The position numbers and the translations under genes are program-made. This document shows positions 1 through 7,274 of a stretch of DNA of 19,172 nt, one piece after another. The stretch covers positions 1 through 19,172 of the forward strand of contig CANQFX010000019.1 of NCBI GenBank assembly GCA_947600015.1, read 5' to 3'. The notes beneath the pieces were generated by a model. That model was given only the letters and a program-made list of their open reading frames with translations, made no database searches and was not told the origin of the DNA. This DNA is from an uncultured Bacilli bacterium (GTDB lineage: Bacteria > Bacillota_I > Bacilli_A > RF39 > UBA660). Position 1 is the stretch's first letter; each line of letters begins with the position of its first letter.

Positions 1-216
1 GGTACTTGGGACTTAAGAAGTCGTCACACATCTGATAAGATTGTTAAAGTAACAGAAGAGGAAGAGGAAGAACCAGAAGAAGTAAAAGACGAAACAGAAG
101 AAACTCCTCAAGAAGATAATTTTGATGACAATGATGAGGATGATTATGATGATGCCAATGAGGAATTAAAAGATTTAGTAGTCATTGATGAAGAAGAATT
201 AGAACTAGAGGAATAA
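1..216 (+). CDS. rpoE: RNA polymerase delta subunit, C-terminal part
   Basis: This is the 3' end of a gene that begins before the window. The first residues (GTWDLRSR) match the end of the HARE-HTH domain that forms the N-terminus of the RNA polymerase delta subunit. They are followed by about 60 residues that are overwhelmingly Asp and Glu, the disordered acidic tail typical of delta. In Firmicutes this subunit binds core polymerase, increases recycling and reduces nonspecific nucleic acid binding. Its position upstream of prfA, spoIIR, fba and murZ genes agrees with the Bacillus rpoE neighbourhood. The stop codon TAA lies in the loop of a terminator hairpin. The N-terminal half cannot be judged because it is outside the window. 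Confidence 0.85.
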   Translation, partial: GTWDLRSRHTSDKIVKVTEEEEEEPEEVKDETEETPQEDNFDDNDEDDYDDANEELKDLVVIDEEELELEE

Positions 217-228
217 TCTAGTTTTTTT
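201..228 (+). terminator. Intrinsic terminator of rpoE
   Basis: AACTAGA (203-209) pairs perfectly with TCTAGTT (217-223), around a 7-nt loop that holds the rpoE stop codon, and a run of T follows. Two more base pairs (one G-T) extend the base of the stem. Confidence 0.85.
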
Positions 229-241
229 CTTAATAAAAATA

Positions 242-250
242 TGATATAAT
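242..250 (+). promoter_or_regulatory. Extended -10 promoter for prfA
   Basis: TGATATAAT is a perfect TATAAT preceded by the TGn extension, 30 nt before the prfA start codon. No good -35 box is visible; the position is occupied by the U-tract of the rpoE terminator. Confidence 0.6.
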
Positions 251-279
251 ACGAATGAATCCAAAGAAAGGGTGAAAAA

Positions 280-1347
280 ATGATAGAACGTTTAGAAGCA
301 ATAGAAAAAAAATATGAGCAGTTAGAAACAGAATTAACCAAAAATGAAGTATTAAGTGATATCAAGAAAACAAAGGAATATTCAAAAGAAATGGCTTCTT
401 TAGAGGATACCGTGATTTGTTATAGAAAATATAAAAAGATTCTAGCAGAAATTGAGGCAACCAAAGAAATGATAAAAGACAAAGATTTAGCAGAAATGGC
501 TAGAGAGGAATTAAAAGATTTAGAAACAGAACAACAAAAATTAGAAAAGGAATTAGAAGTGTTGCTAATCCCTAAAGATCCCAATGATGATAAAAACGTT
601 ATTATGGAAATTCGAGGTGCTGCTGGTGGAGATGAAGCAAATATCTTTGCAGGTGACTTATTTCGAATGTATACAAGATATGCTGATAAAAAAGGCTTAT
701 CCTATCAAGTATATAATTCAATAGAAGGAACGGCAGGAGGCTATAGTCAAATAGAATTTACAATCAAAGGAAAAAATGTATATTCACTATTAAAATATGA
801 AAGTGGTTCTCATCGCGTTCAAAGAGTACCAGTAACAGAAGCCAATGGAAGATTACAGACTTCCACTGCCACCGTATTAGTAATGCCGGAAGCGGATGAT
901 GATATTGATATCGAAATTAATCCAAGCGACTTACGAATTGATATATATCGATCTAGTGGTTGTGGGGGCCAAGGAGTAAATACTACGGATTCTGCTGTAA
1001 GAATTACTCACTTACCAACCAATACTGTAGTTACTTGTCAAAATGAGCGTAGTCAAATTCAAAATAAAGAACAGGCCATGAAAGTATTAAAAACAAGACT
1101 CTATGAATTAGAACTTCAAAAGCAACAAGAAGAAGCAGGCGCTGAAAGAAGAAGCAAGATAGGAACAGGGGATAGAGCAGAAAAGATTAGAACGTATAAT
1201 TATCCACAGAATAGAGTGACAGATCATAGAATAGGATTTACTACAAAAAATTTAGATCGCATTATGGATGGAGATTTAGATGATATTATTGAAGCATTAA
1301 TTGGAGAAGATCAAAAAAGAAAACTACAGGGAGAAGAAGAAAAATAA
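280..1347 (+). CDS. prfA: Peptide chain release factor 1
   Basis: The product (355 aa, normal length for RF1) recognises UAA and UAG stop codons in the ribosomal A site and triggers hydrolysis of peptidyl-tRNA. The class is set by the codon-recognition tripeptide PVT at residues 184-186 (PxT type, RF1 not RF2). The catalytic GGQ is at 229-231, in GCGGQGVNTTDSAVR. The residue after GGQ is Gly, where B. subtilis RF1 and many others have His. The conserved C-terminal block RIRTYNYPQNRVTDHR is present. The ATG is preceded by AAAGGGTG at a suitable distance. prmC, which methylates the GGQ glutamine, starts 2 nt after the stop codon, so the two are almost certainly co-transcribed and perhaps translationally coupled. 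Confidence 0.97.
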   Translation: MIERLEAIEKKYEQLETELTKNEVLSDIKKTKEYSKEMASLEDTVICYRKYKKILAEIEATKEMIKDKDLAEMAREELKDLETEQQKLEKELEVLLIPKDPNDDKNVIMEIRGAAGGDEANIFAGDLFRMYTRYADKKGLSYQVYNSIEGTAGGYSQIEFTIKGKNVYSLLKYESGSHRVQRVPVTEANGRLQTSTATVLVMPEADDDIDIEINPSDLRIDIYRSSGCGGQGVNTTDSAVRITHLPTNTVVTCQNERSQIQNKEQAMKVLKTRLYELELQKQQEEAGAERRSKIGTGDRAEKIRTYNYPQNRVTDHRIGFTTKNLDRIMDGDLDDIIEALIGEDQKRKLQGEEEK

Positions 1348-1349
1348 AA

Positions 1350-2174
1350 ATGACAATAGAAGACCTACTTTTATATGGAAAAGAAAATATTCATTCTGAT
1401 CATGCTAAAATAATATTAGCAGAAATCGTAAATCAAAACCCATTAGAATTATTAAATCATTTAAATGATATAGTACCGGAAGAACAAACAAAAATTTATC
1501 AGAAAACCATTCAAGCAGTAAAAGATGGAAAACCAATCCAATATGCGTTAGGCAAAGTAAATTTTTATGGAATTCCTTTTTTTATTAATGAAAATGTCCT
1601 AATTCCAAGATTTGAAACAGAAGAATTAGTAGAAAATACAATAGCGTATATTAAAACTTATTTCCCAAATCCTGTGGATATTCTTGATTTAGGTTGTGGA
1701 AGTGGGGTCATTGGGCTTACATTAGAACAGAAAATTTCCACAAATTCTGTGGATTTAATTGATATTAGCGAAGAAGCATTAGAAGTTGCCCACAAAAACT
1801 GTGAAAAACTAAATTCAAAAGCACAGTTGCTAAAAAGTGATATGTTAGAATCGGTGGAAAAGCAATATGATATTATCATTAGTAATCCACCTTACATCAA
1901 AACAAATGAGCCAATTGAAGAGATAGTAAGAAATAATGAACCTCATCTAGCACTGTATGGTGGAGAAGATGGACTAAACTTATATAGAAAAATATTAAAA
2001 AATGTAGCACCACATATGAAAGGAAAATGTTTAATTGCTTTAGAAATAGGATGCACACAAAGAGAAGAAATTGAAAAATTAATAAAAATATATTTAGGAG
2101 AACAGAAAATAATCACAAAAAAAGATTTATCAGGAAAAGATCGAATGATATTTATTTTTAAAAATTGTGAATAA
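1350..2174 (+). CDS. prmC: Release factor glutamine methyltransferase
   Basis: This SAM-dependent methyltransferase (274 aa) methylates the glutamine of the GGQ motif in release factors. Visible family signatures are the N-terminal helical domain, the linker LIPRFETEELV at 84-94 (Phe where PRPET is usual), the SAM-binding motif LDLGCGSGVIG at 112-122, and the catalytic NPPY at 179-182. The start ATG lies 2 nt after the prfA stop, and the SD-like purine stretch GGGAGAAGAAG lies inside the end of prfA. This prfA-prmC pairing is general in bacteria. A strong hairpin follows the gene and overlaps the spoIIR ribosome binding site. Confidence 0.95.
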   Translation: MTIEDLLLYGKENIHSDHAKIILAEIVNQNPLELLNHLNDIVPEEQTKIYQKTIQAVKDGKPIQYALGKVNFYGIPFFINENVLIPRFETEELVENTIAYIKTYFPNPVDILDLGCGSGVIGLTLEQKISTNSVDLIDISEEALEVAHKNCEKLNSKAQLLKSDMLESVEKQYDIIISNPPYIKTNEPIEEIVRNNEPHLALYGGEDGLNLYRKILKNVAPHMKGKCLIALEIGCTQREEIEKLIKIYLGEQKIITKKDLSGKDRMIFIFKNCE

Positions 2175-2186
2175 AATTAACAAGAT

Positions 2187-2215
2187 ATCCTCACTATACC
2201 TATGAAAGTGAGGAT
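2187..2215 (+). promoter_or_regulatory. Hairpin masking the spoIIR Shine-Dalgarno sequence
   Basis: ATCCTCACT (2187-2195) is perfectly complementary to AGTGAGGAT (2207-2215), giving a 9-bp stem with an 11-nt loop. The 3' arm contains GAGGA (2210-2214), the only plausible ribosome binding site for the spoIIR ATG at 2222. TTATTTT follows, so it may also act as a terminator for prfA-prmC. In a read-through transcript the SD would be closed; a transcript starting inside the hairpin would leave it open. Confidence 0.6.
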
Positions 2216-2221
2216 TATTTT

Positions 2222-2743
2222 ATGAAAAAAACAATTATTATTCTTGCGATTATAATTACCATTTTATCAATAAATAAAGAAGAAAAAGTAATTATTCCAA
2301 AAGATTCCATTCGTTTTAGAGTGGTTGCTAATAGTAACCAAAAAGAAGATCAGGAATTAAAAAAGAAAATTGTTTTAAACCTAAAAAACAATATTTCAGA
2401 GTTGAATTTTAAAAGAAAAGATATTCAAGATTCTAGAAATAAAATAAAACAAGAACTTCCCACTTTTGAACAAATTGTAAAAAATACATTAATGGAAGAA
2501 GACAAAGAAGAAACTTATCAAATCAACTATGGGAAAAATTATTTCCCCCAAAAAGAATATCGAGGTGTAATTTATGAAGAAGGAGAATATGAATCTCTGG
2601 TGATAACCCTAGGAAAAGGGGAAGGAGATAATTTCTGGTGTGTTTTATTTCCTCCATTATGTTTATTAGAAGTAGAAGAAGAGGATAGTAAAAATATAGA
2701 ATATACTTCATTTATAAAAGAAGTGGTAGATAAGTATTTTTAA
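2222..2743 (+). CDS. spoIIR: Stage II sporulation protein R
   Basis: SpoIIR is made in the forespore, is secreted into the space between the two membranes and activates SpoIIGA, which processes pro-sigma E in the mother cell. The 173-aa product has a hydrophobic N-terminal segment (about 4-17) followed by the family blocks IRFRVVANSN (30-39), EDQELKKKI (42-50) and GEYESLVITLGKGEG..NFWCVLFPPLC (121-147). Cys140 and Cys147 lie in the last block. It is shorter than B. subtilis SpoIIR (about 224 aa), mainly at the N-terminus and in the middle. It follows prmC as in Bacillus. Its SD sits in a hairpin arm (2187-2215). I see no convincing sigma F promoter before it. Confidence 0.93.
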   Translation: MKKTIIILAIIITILSINKEEKVIIPKDSIRFRVVANSNQKEDQELKKKIVLNLKNNISELNFKRKDIQDSRNKIKQELPTFEQIVKNTLMEEDKEETYQINYGKNYFPQKEYRGVIYEEGEYESLVITLGKGEGDNFWCVLFPPLCLLEVEEEDSKNIEYTSFIKEVVDKYF

Positions 2744-2776
2744 AATAAAAAAGAATAAAATATATAAGGTGATATA

Positions 2777-3307
2777 ATGCAACAAATCCTTATATATTTT
2801 TTTATTGCAGTAGGGTTAAGTATGGATGCTTTTTCTTTAGCACTAGCTTATGGAACAAATCAAATTGTCTTCTCTAAAATGATTATTTTAAGTCTATTTG
2901 TTGGTATCTTTCACTTTTTTATGCCTTATTTCGGCTCGATTTTGGGAAATGCTTTTTTAGAAAATTTTATTACTAAGGCAGATAAAATTGTTGCAATAGT
3001 ATTTCTGATTCTTGCAATTGAAATGTTTTTATCTCGAAATGAAAGTAAAAAAGGCATGATTACAAATTTTTTATCAATTTTATTTTTTTCTTTTACAGTA
3101 AGTATTGATAGTTTTTCGGTTGGACTGGCATTAGGAATCACACAGCAATCAATTGTTTTGGCATGTATTACGTTTGCTATTACTAGCGCTTGCTTTACTT
3201 TATTAGGATTAATTTCTGGTAAAAAATTATCAGAAAAGTTTGGCAAAAAGGCTATCTATTTTGGAATTTTCATTTTAACATTACTTGCCTTAGACTACTT
3301 TTTTTAA
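2777..3307 (+). CDS. mntP: Manganese efflux pump MntP family
   Basis: This 176-aa integral membrane protein has about six transmembrane segments in two related halves. The repeated motif is GLSMDAFSLALAYG near residues 13-26 and SIDSFSVGLALG in the second half, with the Asp residues characteristic of MntP/YebN, which exports Mn(II). The length is typical of MntP; the related sporulation protein YtaF is longer. It starts 33 nt after spoIIR behind AAGGTGAT, and in B. subtilis mntP also lies just downstream of spoIIR. There is no room for the yybP-ykoY manganese riboswitch often found before mntP genes, so any Mn response would have to come from elsewhere. Substrate is inferred from the family. 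Confidence 0.88.
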   Translation: MQQILIYFFIAVGLSMDAFSLALAYGTNQIVFSKMIILSLFVGIFHFFMPYFGSILGNAFLENFITKADKIVAIVFLILAIEMFLSRNESKKGMITNFLSILFFSFTVSIDSFSVGLALGITQQSIVLACITFAITSACFTLLGLISGKKLSEKFGKKAIYFGIFILTLLALDYFF

Positions 3308-3339
3308 AATTTAAAATAAAATAAAATTTTTTTCTTTCG

Positions 3340-3368
3340 TTGACAAAATTCCCTAATTTTCTTATGAT
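3340..3368 (+). promoter_or_regulatory. Consensus sigma-A promoter of fba-murZ
   Basis: TTGACA (3340-3345), a 17-bp spacer, and TATGAT (3363-3368), 19 nt before the fba start. It is one of only three promoters in the window with a good -35 box. Confidence 0.85.
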
Positions 3369-3386
3369 TAAGTTGGTGATAAGAAA

Positions 3387-4229
3387 ATGCTAGTAAATTT
3401 CAATGAAATGCTAAAAAAAGCAAAAGAAAATAAGTATGCTGTTCCTCATTTTAATATTAACAATTTGGAATGGACGAAGTATATATTAGAAAAATGTAAT
3501 GAGTTAAATATTCCCGTTATTTTAGGAGTAAGTGAATCGGCCATAAAATATATGGGTGGAGTTAATGTAATTTCTGCAATGGTAAAAGGATTAATCCAAG
3601 ATTTAAATATTAAAATACCTGTTTGTCTTCATGTGGATCATGGGAAATCAAAAGAAGTATGTATCCAAGCGATTGATGCTGGATTTACTTCTGTTATGAT
3701 TGATGCTTCAGCACAAGAACTACCAGAAAATATTAAAATAACCAAAGAAGTAGTAGATTATGCGCATGCCAAAGGAGTAAGTGTAGAAGCAGAAGTAGGC
3801 CATATTGGTGGTACAGAAGATAATATAACTGGTTCCAATCATAATGCTACAGTAGAAGATTGTCTTACACTGTATGAAAATACAAAAATAGATGCACTAG
3901 CTCCTGCCTTAGGTAGTGTTCACGGATTTTATCAAACTGAAGCAAATTTAGATTTTATAACGATGAAAGAAATTAATGAGAAATTGCCGATCCCTTTAGT
4001 TTTACATGGAGGTACAGGGATTCCCGATGAAAAAATAAAGAAAGCCATTGCCTGTGGAATTTCTAAGATCAACATTAATACAGAACTACAAGTCGTATGG
4101 GCAAATGCAGTAAGAAAATTTTTAAATGAAACAGAGGCATATGATCCGCGAAAAATTATTGGAAGTGGTGAAAAAGCCATAAAAGATAGAATTGGGCAAA
4201 TAGTAACCTTATTTCAAACAAAAATATAA
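3387..4229 (+). CDS. fba: Class II fructose-bisphosphate aldolase
   Basis: This 280-aa zinc-dependent aldolase cleaves fructose 1,6-bisphosphate to dihydroxyacetone phosphate and glyceraldehyde 3-phosphate in glycolysis. Catalytic Asp84 and metal ligand His85 are in LHVDHG; other ligands are in VEAEVGHIGG (Glu134 or 136), His179 in LGSVHG and His207 in VLHGGTG. The phosphate-binding block KININTEL lies at 227-234. Length and motifs match B. subtilis FbaA rather than tagatose-specific enzymes, though GatY/KbaY-type activity cannot be excluded from sequence alone. murZ follows after 22 nt, the same fba-murZ pair as in B. subtilis. The SD is weak (GGTGAT). The promoter at 3340-3368 is near consensus, consistent with high expression. 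Confidence 0.93.
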   Translation: MLVNFNEMLKKAKENKYAVPHFNINNLEWTKYILEKCNELNIPVILGVSESAIKYMGGVNVISAMVKGLIQDLNIKIPVCLHVDHGKSKEVCIQAIDAGFTSVMIDASAQELPENIKITKEVVDYAHAKGVSVEAEVGHIGGTEDNITGSNHNATVEDCLTLYENTKIDALAPALGSVHGFYQTEANLDFITMKEINEKLPIPLVLHGGTGIPDEKIKKAIACGISKININTELQVVWANAVRKFLNETEAYDPRKIIGSGEKAIKDRIGQIVTLFQTKI

Positions 4230-4251
4230 AATATAGTAGGAGGAAAATAAA

Positions 4252-5505
4252 ATGAAAGTGATGGAAATAGAAGGTCAAAGGGAATTATCTGGTACAATAC
4301 GGATTAGTGGTTCAAAAAATGCTACCGTTGCCTTAATTCCAGCCGCAATTTTAACAGATGAAGAAGCGACGATTTGTAATATTCCAGAAATTACTGACAC
4401 AAATGCATTATGTGATATTTTGCAAGCCTTAAAAGTAGATGTAAAAAGAGCAAGCGAAAGCATCATTATAAATCCAAAACAAATGGAAAATATTGAAATT
4501 ACAGAGGATTTATCAAAGAAACTACGAGCATCATATTATTTTATGGGGGCCTTACTTGGAAAATTTAAAAAAGCAGTAATGTATTTTCCTGGAGGGTGTT
4601 CTATTGGAGCAAGACCAATTGATCTTCATTTAAAAGGATTTGAAGCATTAGGTGCCAAAATAAAAGAAGAAAATAATAAATATACAGTAGAAGCAGAAGA
4701 ATTAAAAGGCGCAAATATTTATTTAGATATCGCTTCAGTAGGAGCAACAATTAACATTATGTTAGCAGCAGTAAGAGCCAAAGGCACAACTATCATTGAT
4801 AATGCTGCCAAAGAACCAGAAATTGTAAATGTTGCAACATTTCTAAATAATATGGGAGCAAAAATTACAGGAGCCGGAACTTCAACGATAAAAATTCAGG
4901 GAGTAGATAGTTTACACAAATGTTTTCACGAAGTAATACCAGACCGAATTGAAGCAGGGACATATATTACTATTGGAGCCTTATGTGGCAATCCTTTAAA
5001 AATAGATAATGTGATCCCAGAACATATTGATGCTTTGCTTTCTAAATTAGAAGAAATTGGAGTTGATATAGAGGTAGGAGCAGACTATGTTAGTGTAAAA
5101 AAACAAGAAAAATATAAGCCAACCATAATTAAAACAGCAGTATACCCAGGTTTTCCTACAGATTTACAACAACCTTTTACAATATTATTAACTCAAAGTT
5201 GTGGAAAATCAAAAGTAATAGAAACAATCTGGGAAAATCGTTTTATGCATATTCCATATTTAAGAGAATTAGGTGCCAATATTTCTGTAAATAATCAAAC
5301 CGCAACCATAGTAGGACCAACAAAATTAAAAGGAACAGAAGTAGTCGCAACAGATCTAAGAGCAGGTGCTGCCATGGTAGCCGCAGGTCTTTTTGCAGAG
5401 GGGAAAACAACGATTACCAATATTGAACATATACTAAGAGGGTATGAACAAATCGTAGAAAAATTAACAAGCGTAGGTGCTAAAATAACAATAAAAGAAA
5501 TATAA
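4252..5505 (+). CDS. murZ: UDP-N-acetylglucosamine 1-carboxyvinyltransferase
   Basis: The enzyme transfers enolpyruvate from PEP to UDP-GlcNAc, the first committed step of peptidoglycan synthesis. The 417-aa product has the KN pair at 22-23, the catalytic loop Cys116 (GGCSIGARPIDLHL, the fosfomycin target residue) and the general-base Asp304 (FPTDLQQP). The repeated inside-out alpha/beta barrel halves can be followed along the whole length. Low-GC Gram-positives often carry two paralogues; the position next to fba matches B. subtilis murAB/murZ rather than murAA, so I use that name. A strong SD (AGGAGG) precedes the ATG. A small terminator follows the stop codon by 1 nt. Confidence 0.93.
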   Translation: MKVMEIEGQRELSGTIRISGSKNATVALIPAAILTDEEATICNIPEITDTNALCDILQALKVDVKRASESIIINPKQMENIEITEDLSKKLRASYYFMGALLGKFKKAVMYFPGGCSIGARPIDLHLKGFEALGAKIKEENNKYTVEAEELKGANIYLDIASVGATINIMLAAVRAKGTTIIDNAAKEPEIVNVATFLNNMGAKITGAGTSTIKIQGVDSLHKCFHEVIPDRIEAGTYITIGALCGNPLKIDNVIPEHIDALLSKLEEIGVDIEVGADYVSVKKQEKYKPTIIKTAVYPGFPTDLQQPFTILLTQSCGKSKVIETIWENRFMHIPYLRELGANISVNNQTATIVGPTKLKGTEVVATDLRAGAAMVAAGLFAEGKTTITNIEHILRGYEQIVEKLTSVGAKITIKEI

Positions 5506-5506
5506 T

Positions 5507-5529
5507 GAAATAGAAATATTTCTTTTTTT
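5507..5529 (+). terminator. Intrinsic terminator of fba-murZ
   Basis: GAAATA (5507-5512), a GAAA tetraloop and TATTTC (5517-5522), followed by seven T. The stem is short and AU-rich. Confidence 0.65.
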
Positions 5530-5541
5530 ATGAGGTGAAAT

Positions 5542-6270
5542 ATGAAATGGTTTCAAAAACATATTAAATTATTTATTTTTATATGTGTTCTCCTTTCCAT
5601 TTTTTTCATCTATAAATTAAATAATAAAAACAATTTTAATTATACAGCCCTAGGAGATAGTTTTGCATTAGGAAAAAATTCTTATGGCGGGGTAGAATAT
5701 GGATATAGTGATTATATAAAAGATTATTTGTATGAAAAAAAGAAACTAAATCGTTATATAAAGTCTTTCGCAACAGATACAATGTCAATTGAGAAACTAC
5801 AAGAAGAAATTAGTGAAAATGAAGTTATTACCTTAAACAAAGAACAAATAAATTTAAAGCATACCTTAAGAGAAAGCAAAATCATCACTCTTTCCATTGG
5901 TCTAAATGACTTACTATATCAAATTAGTATTACAGATAATATGACCGAAGAAAAATTAGATAGAATTATATCTGAAATAGAAAAATCTTTTACTCAATTA
6001 ATTAAGCAAATGAGGAAATATTATCCTTATCAAATCTATGTAATAGGATATTATCATTTTTATTTATCAAATAATATCTTAAATCAAGGAATAACAAAGC
6101 TAAATCAACTGTATCAAAAACAAGAAGAAGTCATTTATATTCCGATTGATTCATTGTTTAAAAATCATCCAGAATATTTATCAAACCCAAATGATATTCA
6201 TCCAAATCATTTAGGATATGAAGCTATTTCTAAAAAAATCATTAGTAAAATAGAGAAAAACCTGTTATAA
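5542..6270 (+). CDS. Membrane-anchored SGNH/GDSL hydrolase
   Basis: The 242-aa protein begins with a basic stretch and one hydrophobic helix (about 8-25) without a lipobox Cys, so it is probably anchored outside the cell by this segment. The rest has SGNH-family blocks: GDSFALG with the nucleophile Ser40, GLND (120-123, block III Asn122), and NDIHPNHLGY with the catalytic His220. The acid residue is Asp218 at H-2 or the position-3 residue, which is Asn here. Family members are esterases, lipases or polysaccharide deacetylases of the envelope; the substrate cannot be read from the sequence. Nearest known relatives in layout are the Bacillus YpmR-like hydrolases. It follows the murZ terminator behind GAGGTG and is AT-rich like the core genes. 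Confidence 0.8.
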   Translation: MKWFQKHIKLFIFICVLLSIFFIYKLNNKNNFNYTALGDSFALGKNSYGGVEYGYSDYIKDYLYEKKKLNRYIKSFATDTMSIEKLQEEISENEVITLNKEQINLKHTLRESKIITLSIGLNDLLYQISITDNMTEEKLDRIISEIEKSFTQLIKQMRKYYPYQIYVIGYYHFYLSNNILNQGITKLNQLYQKQEEVIYIPIDSLFKNHPEYLSNPNDIHPNHLGYEAISKKIISKIEKNLL

Positions 6271-6290
6271 AATGATAAGATACAGATTTA

Positions 6291-6344
6291 AAAAAAGGAT
6301 TAACAAAGGGTGGATGGCATTTATCAACCTTTTAGATAATTTTT
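6291..6344 (+). terminator. Possible weak terminator after the SGNH hydrolase gene
   Basis: AAAAGG (6293-6298) can pair with CCTTTT (6328-6333), with further imperfect pairing inside the loop and an AT-rich tail ending in five T. The large loop makes this uncertain. Confidence 0.3.
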
Positions 6345-6374
6345 AGAAGAGTGTAAAAAATTATAATCTCCCCA

Positions 6375-6404
6375 TTGACAAAACCTTAGGGGGGGGGGTA
6401 TAAT
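6375..6404 (+). promoter_or_regulatory. Promoter with poly-G spacer, probably phase-variable
   Basis: Perfect TTGACA (6375-6380) and perfect TATAAT (6399-6404) are separated by 18 bp, of which the last 10 are an uninterrupted G run (6389-6398). Loss of one G would give the optimal 17-bp spacing. It lies 42 nt upstream of the exported protein gene at 6446. Confidence 0.85.
6389..6398 (+). repeat. 10-base poly-G tract
   Basis: Ten consecutive G in surroundings that are about 20-30% GC. It is the only G or C homopolymer of this size in the window and lies exactly between -35 and -10 boxes. Confidence 0.95.
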
Positions 6405-6445
6405 CTGGGTAGAAGGAAAATAAAACGGAGGAGGAAAAAAAGAAA

Positions 6446-7024
6446 ATGAAAAATAGAGATAATTTGACTATCATAGTAGGAATATTGATAGTAGCAATAG
6501 TAGGATTGACCATTGCCTATGCAGCACTTAGTACCAATTTAAAAGTTACATATAGTAACGTAACTCAAAATGCTGCAACTTGGAAAGTAGCATTTGTAAC
6601 AGCAGATTCAGTATCCGGAACAGCCGCAGGAACGAGCGCAACAGGTCGTAGTTGTGGTACTGCCGCAGTAACTGAAACAACAGTAACAGTAGCAAAAACT
6701 GTTTTATCAAAACCCAGTGATGCTTGTAGTTGGGCAGTCACAGTAAAAAATACAGGGTCTATTGCAGCGAAGTTAAGTAGTATCACAACAACTGCACCTA
6801 GTGGAGTATCTTGTACTGGAACGAACACAGGTTCTTTAGTATGTGGAAACATTACTTATCAAATATTAAAAGGAAGCGCAGTATTAGCCAAAGATGAATC
6901 TTTAGCTGCCAGTACAGGCTCATTATCCTTAACCGTGAAGGCAACCTATACCGGAACAAGTGTAAATGCATCCGCTGTAACTCAAGCCGGTGCAGGATTT
7001 ACTTTAGCCTGGGGTCAAGCATAG
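6446..7024 (+). CDS. Exported TasA/camelysin-like surface protein
   Basis: The 192-aa protein has a short basic N-terminus, a hydrophobic segment (about 8-24) and AYA-AL at 24-28, a good signal peptidase site. The mature part is small-residue-rich (Ala, Ser, Thr, Gly), with alternating beta-type segments and four Cys (70, 94, 123, 133) that could form two disulfides. The AYAALS start followed by VTQNAATWKV and a block with 'VKNTGSIAAKLSSI' resembles the TasA/camelysin type of secreted fibre or matrix proteins; this assignment is by general pattern only. No SipW-type peptidase is in the window. The gene is clearly richer in GC than its neighbours (33 of 60 bases at 6601-6660). It has a strong SD (GGAGGAGG, 6427-6434) and sits behind the poly-G promoter, so its expression probably switches between cells. 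Confidence 0.65.
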   Translation: MKNRDNLTIIVGILIVAIVGLTIAYAALSTNLKVTYSNVTQNAATWKVAFVTADSVSGTAAGTSATGRSCGTAAVTETTVTVAKTVLSKPSDACSWAVTVKNTGSIAAKLSSITTTAPSGVSCTGTNTGSLVCGNITYQILKGSAVLAKDESLAASTGSLSLTVKATYTGTSVNASAVTQAGAGFTLAWGQA

Positions 7025-7034
7025 TCTAGGAGAA

Positions 7035-7139
7035 ATGATGAATAAATCTCATAAGGAATCTTACACTTTTATTTGGAATCAAAACCAAAAAGCAAGAAAG
7101 TTCAATTCAGAAAAAATTTTGATCTTTTGCCCATGTTAA
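7035..7139 (+). CDS. Possible 34-residue small ORF
   Basis: ATG-ATG at 7035/7038 follows AGGAG (7028-7032), 10 nt after the surface protein gene. The reading frame runs 34 codons to TAA and ends with a Phe-Cys-Pro-Cys. No family is recognised, and a 34-codon frame in AT-rich intergenic DNA may be chance; the SD is the only support. Confidence 0.2.
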   Translation: MMNKSHKESYTFIWNQNQKARKFNSEKILIFCPC

Positions 7140-7229
7140 AGATGATAACTTTTATTCTTTCAAAAAAATGTTAGGAATTTGTAAATAATTATGAAGGAGA
7201 AATTTCTTATAAAAAATAGAGAAAAGCCT

Positions 7230-7258
7230 TGAAAATTAGTAAAAAACTTGGTATACTA
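7230..7258 (+). promoter_or_regulatory. Sigma-A promoter of rpmE
   Basis: TTGAAA (7230-7235), a 17-bp spacer ending in TGG (an extended -10), and TATACT (7253-7258). Transcription would start near 7265, leaving a leader of about 47 nt. Confidence 0.85.
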
Positions 7259-7274
7259 ATAGCGCATTTAATTA

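Noticed and set aside
2770..2778. Extended -10 match TGATATAAT overlapping the mntP start codon
   Set aside because: Transcription from it would start inside mntP, beyond the well-placed SD and ATG, so it is probably a chance match or the AAGGTGATATAATG ribosome site itself.
6565..6852. 95-codon open frame antisense to the surface protein gene
   Set aside because: It is a shadow of a GC-richer coding region, has no SD, and its residue make-up is that of a complementary frame.
7035..7139. Small ORF as a secure gene
   Set aside because: Listed only at low confidence: the reading frame has an SD but no recognised family, and 34 codons in AT-rich DNA can occur by chance.
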